Origin: Ensifer adhaerens
GTDB taxonomy: Bacteria > Pseudomonadota > Alphaproteobacteria > Rhizobiales > Rhizobiaceae
Assembly (NCBI RefSeq): GCF_013283195.1
Contig: NZ_JABEKT010000001.1
Span: forward strand, 1,956,509-2,020,508
Direction: 5' to 3'
Length of the DNA stretch: 64,000 nucleotides
Numbering within the stretch: the stretch's first letter is position 1; every line of letters begins with the position of its first letter. The position numbers and the translations under genes are program-made. Below are positions 9,203-20,552 of this stretch, piece by piece. Below the pieces are notes generated by a model, which worked only from the letters and a program-made list of their open reading frames with translations, was not told where the DNA came from and made no database searches.

Positions 9203-9844
9203 CTACCTTTGGAAATGCGCGCGAATTGCACTGGCAGCATCAGCCCAATCGGCAGCAGTATGAACGCACGTATCTGGTGTCGGCGCGAGCGCGCGAAACT
9301 CGGCATTCGCCATCAGGTTGATCAGCAGGCACGACGGCGCGTGCTCCTGCACCGATTGCAGGTTGCGGGCGATGTCGTCGATGAAAACAATGGGAAGTGC
9401 CCGTCCGGCATGCAGACGCTCGACGATCGGCCCCTTTGGGTCCTCGGAGGCGAGCAGAGGGTAAGGCAGTTCAAGGCGATCGAGCAGGGCACGGCGCGCG
9501 GCCGCATAACGTGGCGGCATTGCCGTCAGAAACACTATGTCCGCCTCAGTCGACAGGTCGCGAAGGGTTTCGACAGCGCCGGCAGCCGGTGTCTGCCAGC
9601 GATCCTGCGTGGCGTAGAAGGTGTCGAGCATGTCTTTGACGTCGTCCGCACTCGCTGCCTGCTCCGTTGTGCGATGGACGACGTTGCCGGTCAGCCGGAA
9701 AGAGCGCGGCACGAGGATATGATCGCGGCTTTCGAGGAAAGCCCGAAAGGGGCTCAGGAATTCGAGCACCACCTCGTCGATGTCGCTGACGACGAGCGGG
9801 CGGTCAGTGAGGCGGATTTCATCGTCGAAGGCGGTGTTGCTCAC
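9203..9844 (-). CDS. HAD-superfamily hydrolase-like protein
   Basis: 213 residues starting at a GTG two bases after the stop of the DUF3572 gene, with AGGA nine bases upstream, so the two are translated in series. The N terminus has VVSDIDEVV, the DxD motif of HAD phosphatases; TAMPP around residue 120 could serve as motif II threonine, and FIDDIARN near residue 170 is a good acidic motif IV. The substrate cannot be read from sequence. Downstream lies a 160-base gap and then dinB on the same strand. Confidence 0.78.
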   Translation of the reverse strand: MSNTAFDDEIRLTDRPLVVSDIDEVVLEFLSPFRAFLESRDHILVPRSFRLTGNVVHRTTEQAASADDVKDMLDTFYATQDRWQTPAAGAVETLRDLSTEADIVFLTAMPPRYAAARRALLDRLELPYPLLASEDPKGPIVERLHAGRALPIVFIDDIARNLQSVQEHAPSCLLINLMANAEFRALAPTPDTCVHTAADWADAASAIRAHFQR

Positions 9845-9846
9845 GG

Positions 9847-10119
9847 TCAGCTGTCCTGCAGGTCGGCGGCGCCGGAGAGCTTCTCATGTGCACGCACGAC
9901 GTCCTGGGGTTCTGTGCCCGTTGCCTCGCAGAATGCGATCAGTGTCGGCTCATGGTCCATGAGAAAGGCGACGAGCCCGCCCATGAAGCCCGGCTCGCCG
10001 ATCGCGTTGCGCAGGGAGGACGGATCCGTTCCCGTCAGCGCCAGAAAACGGGACAAGAGGTCCGGCTCGCCGGCAAGCCAGGAAAGAATGTCGATGGCGA
10101 TTTCGTCGGCGCTCTTCAA
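9847..10119 (-). CDS. DUF3572 family protein
   Basis: 90 residues. The start is TTG at 10117-10119, preceded by a strong AGGAGG at eight bases; there is no better ATG. The helical sequence with ALTGTDPSSLRNAIGEPGF and FCEATGTEP matches the DUF3572 family, which I recall next to divK in rhizobia. It is transcribed away from divK, so the 156 bases between hold both promoters. Function unknown; the conserved linkage to a cell-cycle regulator is suggestive only. Confidence 0.82.
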   Translation of the reverse strand: MKSADEIAIDILSWLAGEPDLLSRFLALTGTDPSSLRNAIGEPGFMGGLVAFLMDHEPTLIAFCEATGTEPQDVVRAHEKLSGAADLQDS

Positions 10120-10275
10120 TGTCTTGGCCTCCTACTGTTTTTACGCCCGGAATTACCTATTTTTCAACCAAATAGGTTTATCGTTGAACTCGAGGAAATG
10201 GGTCGAGTCGTTGGCTCTGCAACTTAGATGTCTTGATAAGACTTGCAAGAAGACGACTGGCAGCAAGGGATCGAC

Positions 10276-10647
10276 ATGCCCAAACAGGTAATGATTGTTG
10301 AGGATAACGAGCTGAACATGAAGCTCTTCCGAGACCTGATTGAGGCTTCCGGCTACGCGACGATCCAGACGCGCAACGGGATGGAGGCGCTCGAGCTGGC
10401 GAGGAAGTACCGTCCCGATCTGATTCTGATGGACATCCAGTTGCCGGAGGTCTCCGGGCTCGAAGTGACGAAATGGCTGAAGGAAGACGACGAGCTGCAC
10501 GTCATCCCGGTCATCGCCGTGACCGCCTTCGCCATGAAGGGCGACGAGGAGCGTATCCGCCAGGGCGGCTGCGAAGCCTATGTTTCAAAACCGATTTCTG
10601 TGCCAAAGTTCATTGAGACGATCAAGACCTACCTTGGCGATGCCTGA
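10276..10647 (+). CDS. divK: Single-domain response regulator DivK
   Basis: 123 residues from the ATG at 10276, five bases after an AAGGGA; the frame extends 11 codons upstream but those residues are not family-like. It is a stand-alone receiver domain with the acidic pocket (E9, D10), phospho-acceptor D53 in [10 protein letters not shown], threonine in VTAFA and lysine in SKPIS. In alphaproteobacteria DivK is phosphorylated and dephosphorylated by the DivJ/PleC kinases and controls CtrA through DivL-CckA. It is followed 17 bases later by pleD, the usual pairing. Confidence 0.96.
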   Translation: MPKQVMIVEDNELNMKLFRDLIEASGYATIQTRNGMEALELARKYRPDLILMDIQLPEVSGLEVTKWLKEDDELHVIPVIAVTAFAMKGDEERIRQGGCEAYVSKPISVPKFIETIKTYLGDA

Positions 10648-10664
10648 ACGGCGGGAAAATTGAT

Positions 10665-12032
10665 ATGACTGCGCGCATTCTTGTTGTCGATGACGTGCCT
10701 GCCAACGTTAAGCTTCTCGAAGCACGTCTGCTCGCCGAGTATTTCGATGTGCTGACTGCCGGCGATGGTCATACGGCGCTGTCGCTCTGCGAGACGACGC
10801 CGGTCGACCTGGTGCTGCTCGACATCATGATGCCTGGCATCGACGGTTTCGAAGTCTGCGAGCGTCTGAAGGCCAATCCGCGTACCGCCCATATTCCCGT
10901 CGTCATGGTGACGGCGCTCGACCAGCCTTCCGACCGGGTTCGCGGATTGAAGGCCGGTGCCGACGATTTTCTCACCAAGCCGGTCAACGATCTGCAGTTG
11001 ATGTCGCGGGTCAAGAGCCTCGTCCGCCTGAAGAACGTCAGCGACGAACTGCGGCTGCGGGCCCAGACGGCGCAGACCATCGGCCTGCAGGAACTGGCGC
11101 GCCAGGACCGCCCGGACGAGCCGGGCAATATCCTCCTGGTCGATGGCCGCGGGTCATCTCAGGAGCGGCTGCAGCGTGCGCTACAGCCGATTGCAGAGGT
11201 CTCCGTTATCTCCGATCCGCAGGCGGCTTTGTTCGAGGCCGCCGAGAACAATTTCGACCTCGTCATCGTCAATGCCAACTTCGACGACTACGACCCTCTG
11301 CGGTTGTGCTCGCAGCTGCGGTCTCTGGAGCGCACGCGCTTCATCCCGATCCTGCTGATCACCGAGCAGGGCAATGACGAAATGATCGTGCGGGCGCTCG
11401 ATCTGGGCATTACCGACTACATCATCCGACCGGTCGACCCCAATGAACTCGTTGCCCGCTCGCTGACGCAGATCAGGCGCAAGCATTGCAACGACATGCT
11501 GCGAAAGAGTGTGCAGCAGACGATCGAACTGGCGGTCACCGATGGCCTCACCGGTCTGCACAATCGCCGTTACCTCGACAATCATCTGAAGCTGCTGCTC
11601 GATCGTGCTGCAGCGCGCGGACGCCCGCTGTCGATCTGCATGACCGACATCGACCGGTTCAAGCAGGTCAACGACACCTACGGACATGATGTCGGCGACG
11701 AGGTGCTGCGTGAGTTTGCCGGCCGCATCCGCGCGACGGTGCGCGGCGCAGATCTCGCCTGCCGCTTCGGCGGCGAAGAGTTCGTAGTCGTGATGCCCGA
11801 CACGTCGCCTGAGATGGCAGCGACAGTTGCCGAACGGCTACGGCATATCATCGAGAGCCAGCCGTTCTCGATACCGCATGCGGACGGCGCACTGGTCATC
11901 ACTGCTTCCATGGGTATTGCCGGTCTCAAGCTGGAAGGTGACACGACGGAAGCTCTGTTGAAGCGCGCAGATACGGCTCTCTATCAGGCGAAGAACGAAG
12001 GCCGTAACCGCGTGGTGGCAGCTGCAGCCTGA
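10665..12032 (+). CDS. pleD: Response regulator diguanylate cyclase PleD
   Basis: 455 residues in the PleD architecture: a first receiver domain with D53 in LVLLDIMMPG, a second degenerate receiver around residues 150-270, and a C-terminal GGDEF domain with active-site GGEEF. An RGAD five residues before it fits the RxxD inhibitory I-site for c-di-GMP. It makes c-di-GMP from GTP when phosphorylated and acts at the cell pole during the cell cycle. It is co-transcribed with divK by spacing. Confidence 0.96.
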   Translation: MTARILVVDDVPANVKLLEARLLAEYFDVLTAGDGHTALSLCETTPVDLVLLDIMMPGIDGFEVCERLKANPRTAHIPVVMVTALDQPSDRVRGLKAGADDFLTKPVNDLQLMSRVKSLVRLKNVSDELRLRAQTAQTIGLQELARQDRPDEPGNILLVDGRGSSQERLQRALQPIAEVSVISDPQAALFEAAENNFDLVIVNANFDDYDPLRLCSQLRSLERTRFIPILLITEQGNDEMIVRALDLGITDYIIRPVDPNELVARSLTQIRRKHCNDMLRKSVQQTIELAVTDGLTGLHNRRYLDNHLKLLLDRAAARGRPLSICMTDIDRFKQVNDTYGHDVGDEVLREFAGRIRATVRGADLACRFGGEEFVVVMPDTSPEMAATVAERLRHIIESQPFSIPHADGALVITASMGIAGLKLEGDTTEALLKRADTALYQAKNEGRNRVVAAAA

Positions 12033-12578
12033 AGGCCGGAACCCACCGGCGACGTCATCCGCTGCCGGCGTGATGAAATTCCGGATCCCTCTTGCGATAT
12101 GCCTTTAAAGTTGTATTCTTCGCCGCGCCGATGCTACCAAGGCGGTTGGTGGCGGCGGCGGCTATGCATCTACCTGTATCAGGACGGTACGGAATTAACC
12201 ATGCGCCGAGCAACACCGCTCCGCGCATTAAGAATTCGTTGATTTTTTTCTATTTTCAGGTGATGCTGATAAACAAGGGGGCATCGCTTCCGGCAGTTTC
12301 AGTTACCCCATGATGCTCAGGTCCGCCGCATCTCCTGGGTCGTGGGGTCGGTCGGTTGGCTTTTGACACCTGCGGAATCCTCGTGCCGCGGTTAGAAGCC
12401 AGCCGACCCCCATTCAAAGCGCCGTTCCGTAAGGGGCGGCGCTTTTCGATTCGTGCCGCTGTGTTCTTGTCATTCGGGAGAGACGAAGGGGAGGCCGGTG
12501 GCTGCTTCCGGGTGCACCAACGGAATGGGGCGCCAAACCTTGCGGTTGGCGCCCCTTGATCCCACGAAACGTCAGATC
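12033..12578. other. Gene-free region between pleD and rpmG
   Basis: About 550 bases with no credible ORF. It contains the candidate sRNA described at 12344-12447, and a second perfect inverted repeat (GGGGCGCCAA, nine-base loop, TTGGCGCCCC; about 12528-12556) just past the rpmG stop, which may end rpmG transcription although it lacks a clear T run. A possible promoter-like pair CTTGCG-N17-TATTCT begins at 12091. Confidence 0.6.
12344..12447 (+). ncRNA. Candidate small RNA with own terminator
   Basis: The plus strand can fold into a long stem: GGGGTCGG at 12344-12351 pairs with CCGACCCC at 12403-12410, continued by nine more pairs (12356-12364 with 12394-12402) after a four-base bulge, and an inner six-pair hairpin (12370-12375 with 12386-12391). 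Immediately after comes a Rho-independent-type hairpin, AAAGCGCCG / CGGCGCTTT (12416-12424 and 12437-12445), ending in Ts. This is a typical layout for a trans-acting sRNA. The 5' end is unknown and may be well upstream. I cannot assign a family. Confidence 0.45.
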
Positions 12579-12746
12579 TTACTTGATCTTGGTTTCCTTG
12601 AATTCGACGTGCTTACGCGCGACCGGATCATACTTGGTCTTGGTCATCTTGTCCGTCATCGTACGGCTGTTCTTGGTCGTGACGTAGAAGAAACCCGTGT
12701 CGGCTGTCGACAGCAACTTGATCTTGATGGTGGTGGCTTTTGCCAT
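12579..12746 (-). CDS. rpmG: 50S ribosomal protein L33
   Basis: 55 codons from ATG at 12744-12746 to TAA at 12579-12581. The protein starts [19 protein letters not shown] and contains [19 protein letters not shown] and [12 protein letters not shown], the standard L33 sequence. It lacks the zinc-binding cysteine pairs of the C+ form, so it is the zinc-independent type. It follows the MFS gene by about 90 bases on the same strand and probably has its own promoter. Confidence 0.96.
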   Translation of the reverse strand: MAKATTIKIKLLSTADTGFFYVTTKNSRTMTDKMTKTKYDPVARKHVEFKETKIK

Positions 12747-12839
12747 GGTCGTCCTGCCTTTATGAAATTGAACGCCGTGGAAAACCGGTTGCGGGCCACG
12801 GGCAAGGTTGGCGCGAAACTACAAATCGCGGCTGAAAAG

Positions 12840-14024
12840 TCAAGGCCGTTTTGGATTCAAAACGATCCTTACAACCGAAAGCGCGACGTAAAGACCGAAA
12901 AACCCGGCAATCGCCCAGGCAAATCCGTTGTTGCCTGCCACATCCATCGACGCGCCGATGACCTGCGGCCCGGCAACAGTGCCGACCGCATAGGAGAAGA
13001 CGAACGCTGCGTTGGCGGCGGCAAGGTCGGAGCCTTGCAGGCGCGAGCCGAGATGGCTGAGGCCGACCGTATAGAGGCCGGAGACGCAGCCACCCCAGAA
13101 CAATAGCACGACTGCCATCAGGAACCAGCTTTCCACCAGCATCGGCAGACAGAGGGCGCCGATGAGACCGATGACGGTCATGGCGGACAGCAATGTGCGC
13201 TTGTCCTTGATCTGATCTGACAACATGCCGAGCGGAATCTGGAAGATGAAATTGCCGACGCCCATCACGGTCAGCAGCAACGCCGCCTGTGATTCGGTGA
13301 ACCCCGATCGTGTCCCGTAGACCGTAAAGAGCGACAACCCACCCGATTCGACTGCGCCGAAGATGAAGACGGCGGCGGTGGCCGTCGGCACCAGGAAAAT
13401 ATAGCGCATGAAGTGACGGTCTGGCTTTTCGTCGATCACCGGGCTCTCGTCCCGTGCGATGAAGATAGGCACGGCGGCGAGCAGAATGACGCCGGCACCG
13501 ACCACGAAAGGCAAGACACCCTCACTGCCGAGGATCGAGAAGAGCAGCGGCCCGCTCAGGAAGCCGAGGGATAGAACCGTGCCGTAGATGCCGAGCACGA
13601 AGCCCCGTTTCGCTGGCGGCGCGGTAGCGTTGATCCAGAACTCGGAGAGGATGAAGAGGACTGTGATGGCGCCATGGAAGACGACGCGCAGCGGAAACCA
13701 GAGCCAGAAGTTGGTAATGTAGTAGAAGCCGAACGCGCTGATTGCGGCAAGCAGGACGGCCCAGAGCATCGTCGGCGCAACACCGTGACGATGGGCGAAC
13801 TTGGTCGTGAAGGACGCTGCGACCATGGATGCCACGCCGGCCATCGCCGAATTGAGACCAATCAGCGTCGATGAGATGCCGCGCTTCTCCATGATGCTCG
13901 AAAGCAGCGGCAGGCCAAGGCCGATTGCAATACCGACGGCGCTGATGGCGGAGACTGCCGCGATCAGCGACGGCCAGTGAATTTCGTCAACCGGTGCTGG
14001 GCACCCGGGCGTCGGCTGTGACAT
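12840..14024 (-). CDS. Major facilitator superfamily transporter
   Basis: 394 residues from the ATG at 14022-14024, whose AGGA overlaps the TAA of the NUDIX gene, indicating coupling. Twelve hydrophobic segments are evident, with a small charged loop (FIARDESPVIDEKPDRHF) between the two halves. Segments such as SEFWINATAPPAKRG and LLLTVMGVGNFIFQIPLGMLSDQ resemble the YcaD-like MFS group. Substrate unknown. The open frame continues 33 codons upstream, inside the preceding gene, and is not used here. Confidence 0.88.
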   Translation of the reverse strand: MSQPTPGCPAPVDEIHWPSLIAAVSAISAVGIAIGLGLPLLSSIMEKRGISSTLIGLNSAMAGVASMVAASFTTKFAHRHGVAPTMLWAVLLAAISAFGFYYITNFWLWFPLRVVFHGAITVLFILSEFWINATAPPAKRGFVLGIYGTVLSLGFLSGPLLFSILGSEGVLPFVVGAGVILLAAVPIFIARDESPVIDEKPDRHFMRYIFLVPTATAAVFIFGAVESGGLSLFTVYGTRSGFTESQAALLLTVMGVGNFIFQIPLGMLSDQIKDKRTLLSAMTVIGLIGALCLPMLVESWFLMAVVLLFWGGCVSGLYTVGLSHLGSRLQGSDLAAANAAFVFSYAVGTVAGPQVIGASMDVAGNNGFAWAIAGFFGLYVALSVVRIVLNPKRP

Positions 14025-14037
14025 GCGACTGTGGTCC

Positions 14038-14742
14038 TTAGAGAAGCGTGCGGATGAACCGCCCACGGCGCGTGAAATAGAAAGGCACGGAGCGCCCATA
14101 AGGGAGCGATGGGTCCGCTTCAAGGCCGCTACGCAAATCCGAAAGGATGATGGCGGTTATCTCCGGTATCCGGAGCGAGGGGAGGTCGTTGACATCGATC
14201 CACTGCAAATCCTGGAGCTCCCGGCTTTCCAGAACCCGCGATGTATCGACCTTGGCTTCGTCCGCGAAAATCGCGAAGAAGCGCGTATCGAACCGCCTCG
14301 AGTGTCCCGGAGGAGTAATAGCCCGAGCCATATAGCGCAAGTTTGCGAGATCTGGAAGAAAGGGCAGCGGCGCTTCCGTCTCGGCAAGGGGCTGGCCTAG
14401 GGGGACGCCCGCCTCCTCGTAGAGTTCTCGCAGCGCCGCCAGCGCGAGCGCTCTGGCGCGTGCGTCGCTGACCGGCTGGCCCTCGACGCATTTCAGCGCC
14501 TGCAGAACGGCGGGATTGAGGTCCGTGGAAAAGGCAAGACGGTGATCCGTCGGGTCCCTGCGCCCGCCGGGAAAGACGTAGAGGTCGGGCATGAAGACAT
14601 GCGCACTGCTGCGCCGGCCCATCAGCACGCGCACGCCGCCGCCGGTGCGGTCAAGCAGCATGATCGATGCTGCGTCACGCGGCCTTACGCGCCGCTCAGG
14701 GCTGGCGTGAGCAAGGACGACGCTTTCGCGCCCTGACGTCAT
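14038..14742 (-). CDS. NUDIX hydrolase
   Basis: 234 residues from an ATG that overlaps the TGA of the DUF983 gene by four bases (ATGA), a strong sign of translational coupling; a longer frame exists but lies inside that gene. The core of the Nudix box is present as LRELYEEAGV, with the expected upstream glycine in VFPGGRRDP separated by a long insert, as in larger Nudix proteins acting on CoA or nucleotide-sugar diphosphates. Substrate cannot be inferred. Confidence 0.88.
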   Translation of the reverse strand: MTSGRESVVLAHASPERRVRPRDAASIMLLDRTGGGVRVLMGRRSSAHVFMPDLYVFPGGRRDPTDHRLAFSTDLNPAVLQALKCVEGQPVSDARARALALAALRELYEEAGVPLGQPLAETEAPLPFLPDLANLRYMARAITPPGHSRRFDTRFFAIFADEAKVDTSRVLESRELQDLQWIDVNDLPSLRIPEITAIILSDLRSGLEADPSLPYGRSVPFYFTRRGRFIRTLL

Positions 14743-15194
14743 GCGGAGGGATCTCTTGCAGGCAGTACGTCCTCGGGCGCATCCTCCTGTCCACCGAAGC
14801 CATGCATCCTCAGCGCCCATTGCAGGCCGATGACGGCGCCCTTGATCGGCTGCAGCAGTGCCAGCGAACTGATCAGCGTAATCGGTGTCCAGATCGCAAG
14901 GTGCTGCCACGTCGTCAAGGGCAGGATCATGTCGGTCATCATGTAGCCGGCAAGCACCAGATGGCCGACGATAGTGACGACGATATAGGGCGGAAAGTCG
15001 TCGGCGCGCTGGTGATCCATGCGCTCGCCGCAGGCGGCGCAGGCATCGACTGATTTGACGTAGCTGCGGAAGAGCTTGCCACTGCCGCAGGCCGGGCAGG
15101 TGCCGAGAAATCCGCGCCGCATCGACCGGCCGACGGGACGTTCCTCAGTGGCATCGCCCCCGAGATGAAGCGTTTCCTTGTCCGTTGCCGTCAT
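14739..15194 (-). CDS. DUF983 membrane protein with zinc-ribbon motif
   Basis: 151 residues from the second in-frame ATG (15192-15194), which lies nine bases from AGGAG; an ATG two codons earlier is too close to that RBS. The N-terminal part has CPACG and CAACG pairs, a likely zinc ribbon, followed by two transmembrane segments (PPYIVVTIVGHLVLAGYMM and the region around WTPITLISSLALL). This is the DUF983 family, of unknown function. The gene sits 38 bases after rnr and overlaps the NUDIX gene. Confidence 0.9.
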   Translation of the reverse strand: MTATDKETLHLGGDATEERPVGRSMRRGFLGTCPACGSGKLFRSYVKSVDACAACGERMDHQRADDFPPYIVVTIVGHLVLAGYMMTDMILPLTTWQHLAIWTPITLISSLALLQPIKGAVIGLQWALRMHGFGGQEDAPEDVLPARDPSA

Positions 15195-15232
15195 CTGCAT
15201 TCTCTCCTTGTCGAAGCCGCTTGGCGTGTAGC

Positions 15233-17602
<2,370 letters not shown>

Positions 17603-17604
17603 GA

Positions 17605-20286
17605 TCAGTCCTTCTTGGCCTTCGCGGCCGTCTTTGGTTTTGCTTTGGCGGGCGCCTTGGCCTTGGTCGTCTTCTTGGCCGCACCGTCAGCAGCAGCCTT
17701 CGAAGACTTCGTCGCCGTTGTCTTGGCTTTTGCCTTCGTCGTCTTGCCCTTGCCGGTGCCGCTCTTGGCGGCACGCTCGGCAATGAGCGCCAGCGCCTCT
17801 TCCACCGTCACCGACTGCGGGTCCTTGCCCTGCGGTAGGGTCGCATTGACCTTGCCCCAGTTGACATAGGGGCCGTAGCGTCCGTCACGCACCGTGATCG
17901 CGCCGCCTTCTGCGTGCTCGCCCAGTTCCTTCAGTGCCACAGCCGCGGCACGTCCGCGACCGGCGCCGGCCTTGGATTGCTTGTCGGCAATGACGGAGAC
18001 GGCGCGGTTGAGACCGATCGAGAACACATCTTCGATCGATTCGACGTTCGCATAGGTGCCGTCATGCAGCACGAAGGGTCCGTAGCGGCCAAGACCGGAC
18101 GAGATCATCTTGCCGGTTTCCGGGTGCGGGCCGATATCGCGCGGAAGCGAAAGCAGGGCGACGGCCTTCTCGTGGTCGATCGTGGACGGCGTCCAGCCCT
18201 TGGGCAGGCTCGAGCGCTTGGCTTCCTTGCCGTCGCCGCGCTGGACATAGGGGCCGAAGCGGCCGCTGCGCAGCGTGATTTCCTCGCCGGTGTGCGGATC
18301 CTTGCCCAGCGCCTGCGGTTCGTTCGAGACCGAAGCCTCGGCGTCGCTGTTGCCGTCGGAGGAAAGCTGGCGGGTGAAGTTGCACTCTGGATAGTTCGAG
18401 CAGCCGACGAAGGCGCCGTACTTGCCGAGCTTCAGCGACAGCTTGCCGGTGCCGCAAACCTGGCAGATGCGCGGGTCGCTGCCGTCTTCGCGCTTCGGGA
18501 AAACAAGCGGTGCCAGTTCCTCGTTCAGCGCGTCGAGCACGTTGGTAACGCGCAGTTCCTTGGTTTCCTCGATCTGGGCGAAGAAGTCCTTCCAGAAGTC
18601 GCGAAGAACGTCCTTCCAGTTGACTTCGCCGGCCGAGACCTGGTCGAGCTTTTCTTCGAGCGACGCGGTGAAGTCGTAGCCGACATAGCGTGTGAAGAAG
18701 CTTTCCAGAAACGCGGTGACGAGCCGACCCTTGGCTTGCGGCACGAGCTTGCGCTTGTCGTTGGTGATGTAGTCGCGATCGAGCAGGGTGGTGACCGTTG
18801 CGGCATAGGTGGAAGGACGGCCGATGCCGAGCTCTTCCATCTTCTTGATCAGCGTTGCTTCCGAGTAGCGCGGCGGCGGCTCGGTGAAATGCTGCGAAGC
18901 GTTGATCTTCTGCTTGGCCAGGCTTTCGCGGGCGTTGATCTCCGGCAAGCGGCCGTCTTCGTCGCCGTCGTCGGTCTGTTCGCCGTCTTCCTTGGCGTCG
19001 GTATAGGCGGCAATGAAGCCGTCGAAGCGAATGACCGAGCCGGTTGCACGCAGGCCGGCCTTGTTGCCGGCGTTGTCGGCAGTGATCTCGGCGGTCGTGC
19101 GTTCGATCTCGGCAGACGCCATCTGGCTGGCGATGCCGCGCTTCCAGACGAGGTCGTAGAGCTTCAGCATGTCGCCGTCGAGGAAGCGGCGGACCTGATC
19201 CGGCGTCCGGTTGAAGTCGGTCGGACGAATGGCTTCGTGGGCTTCCTGGGCGTTTTTCGCCTTGGTGGAATAGATGCGCGGCTTTTCCGGCAGGTAGCGG
19301 TTGCCGAACTGGCTGCCGATCGCCTCGCGGGCGGCCTCGATCGATTCCGGCGCCATCTGAACGCCGTCGGTACGCATATAGGTAATGAGACCGACGGTTT
19401 CGCCGCCGATATCAACGCCTTCATAGAGCTTCTGCGCCACCTGCATGGTGCGCGATGCCGAGAAGCCGAGCTTCGACGAGGCGGCCTGCTGCAGGGTCGA
19501 TGTGGTGAACGGCGGCGAGGGGTTTCGCTTGACCGGCTTTGCCTCGATGCTGTCGACGACATAGGTCGCACCGTCGAGCAGGGTCTTCAGTCGGTTGGCT
19601 TCTTCGCCGTTGCCGACCGCGCGCGGTGCCAGACGCTTTCCGTCCGCCGAAACGAGCCGTGCCTCGAATTCGTCGCCGCGCGGCGTCTTCAAAAGGGCTG
19701 AAAGGTTCCAGTATTCTTCCGTAACGAACCGCTCGATCTCTGCCTCGCGATCGCAAACCAGCCGCAGCGTGACCGACTGGACGCGGCCGGCAGAGCGGGC
19801 ACCGGGCAGCTTGCGCCACAGCACCGGCGACAGGTTGAAGCCGACGAGATAGTCGAGAGCGCGTCGTGCCAGATAGGCGTCGACCAACGGGATGTCGAGT
19901 TCGCGTGGATGGGCGATGGCGTCGAGCACGGCCTTCTTGGTAATGGCGTTGAACGCCACGCGTTTGACCGGCTTGTCGCCCAGCACCTTCTTCTTGCGCA
20001 GCAGATCGAGCACGTGCCAGGAAATTGCTTCCCCTTCGCGATCCGGGTCGGTCGCAAGAATGAGGCCGTCCGATTCCTTCACGGCATCGGCAATATCCTT
20101 CATGCGCTTGGCTGACGCGGCGTCAACCTCCCAGGACATCTCAAAATCTTCGTCAGGACGGACCGAGCCATCCTTGGCAGGCAGGTCCCGCACATGGCCG
20201 AACGATGCAAGAACCTTGTAGCCGGGGCCGAGGTACTTGTTGATCGTCTTTGCCTTCGAAGGCGATTCCACCACTACAACATTCAT
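17605..20286 (-). CDS. topA: DNA topoisomerase I
   Basis: 893 residues from the ATG giving MNVVVVESPSKAKT; another ATG lies two codons upstream and neither has a strong RBS. It relaxes negative supercoils. The TOPRIM domain (VVVESPSKAK, ATDPDREGEAISWH) and the active tyrosine in GLITYMRTDGV are clear. One C4-type zinc finger (CQVCGTG, CSNYPEC) follows, then repeated GRYGP-containing C-terminal modules. The last 50 or so residues are almost entirely lysine, alanine and threonine, a histone-H1-like tail. Long gap upstream before dprA, so its own promoter is likely. Confidence 0.97.
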   Translation of the reverse strand: MNVVVVESPSKAKTINKYLGPGYKVLASFGHVRDLPAKDGSVRPDEDFEMSWEVDAASAKRMKDIADAVKESDGLILATDPDREGEAISWHVLDLLRKKKVLGDKPVKRVAFNAITKKAVLDAIAHPRELDIPLVDAYLARRALDYLVGFNLSPVLWRKLPGARSAGRVQSVTLRLVCDREAEIERFVTEEYWNLSALLKTPRGDEFEARLVSADGKRLAPRAVGNGEEANRLKTLLDGATYVVDSIEAKPVKRNPSPPFTTSTLQQAASSKLGFSASRTMQVAQKLYEGVDIGGETVGLITYMRTDGVQMAPESIEAAREAIGSQFGNRYLPEKPRIYSTKAKNAQEAHEAIRPTDFNRTPDQVRRFLDGDMLKLYDLVWKRGIASQMASAEIERTTAEITADNAGNKAGLRATGSVIRFDGFIAAYTDAKEDGEQTDDGDEDGRLPEINARESLAKQKINASQHFTEPPPRYSEATLIKKMEELGIGRPSTYAATVTTLLDRDYITNDKRKLVPQAKGRLVTAFLESFFTRYVGYDFTASLEEKLDQVSAGEVNWKDVLRDFWKDFFAQIEETKELRVTNVLDALNEELAPLVFPKREDGSDPRICQVCGTGKLSLKLGKYGAFVGCSNYPECNFTRQLSSDGNSDAEASVSNEPQALGKDPHTGEEITLRSGRFGPYVQRGDGKEAKRSSLPKGWTPSTIDHEKAVALLSLPRDIGPHPETGKMISSGLGRYGPFVLHDGTYANVESIEDVFSIGLNRAVSVIADKQSKAGAGRGRAAAVALKELGEHAEGGAITVRDGRYGPYVNWGKVNATLPQGKDPQSVTVEEALALIAERAAKSGTGKGKTTKAKAKTTATKSSKAAADGAAKKTTKAKAPAKAKPKTAAKAKKD

Positions 20287-20552
20287 AGTCATTTTTCTGA
20301 GACAACCGGGTTTGGTCCTGCGTCAGCGCTGTTTGCACCGAGCGTCGCCGAATATCGATGCCCCGAAATGGACAGGGATTCGAGCGCGGTCAAGAGGTTT
20401 CATTCAAAATAGCGGCTGCGCGGCGATATGCATCCACAGAGAGAATATATAATTTTGTCTCTCTTTGGTTGAGTTACTCGTGTTTTCTTCGTATCTGCGA
20501 ATGTGCTTTCGTGGCATCGGTTGCCGACATGATCGTGCGCGCACATGAAGTT

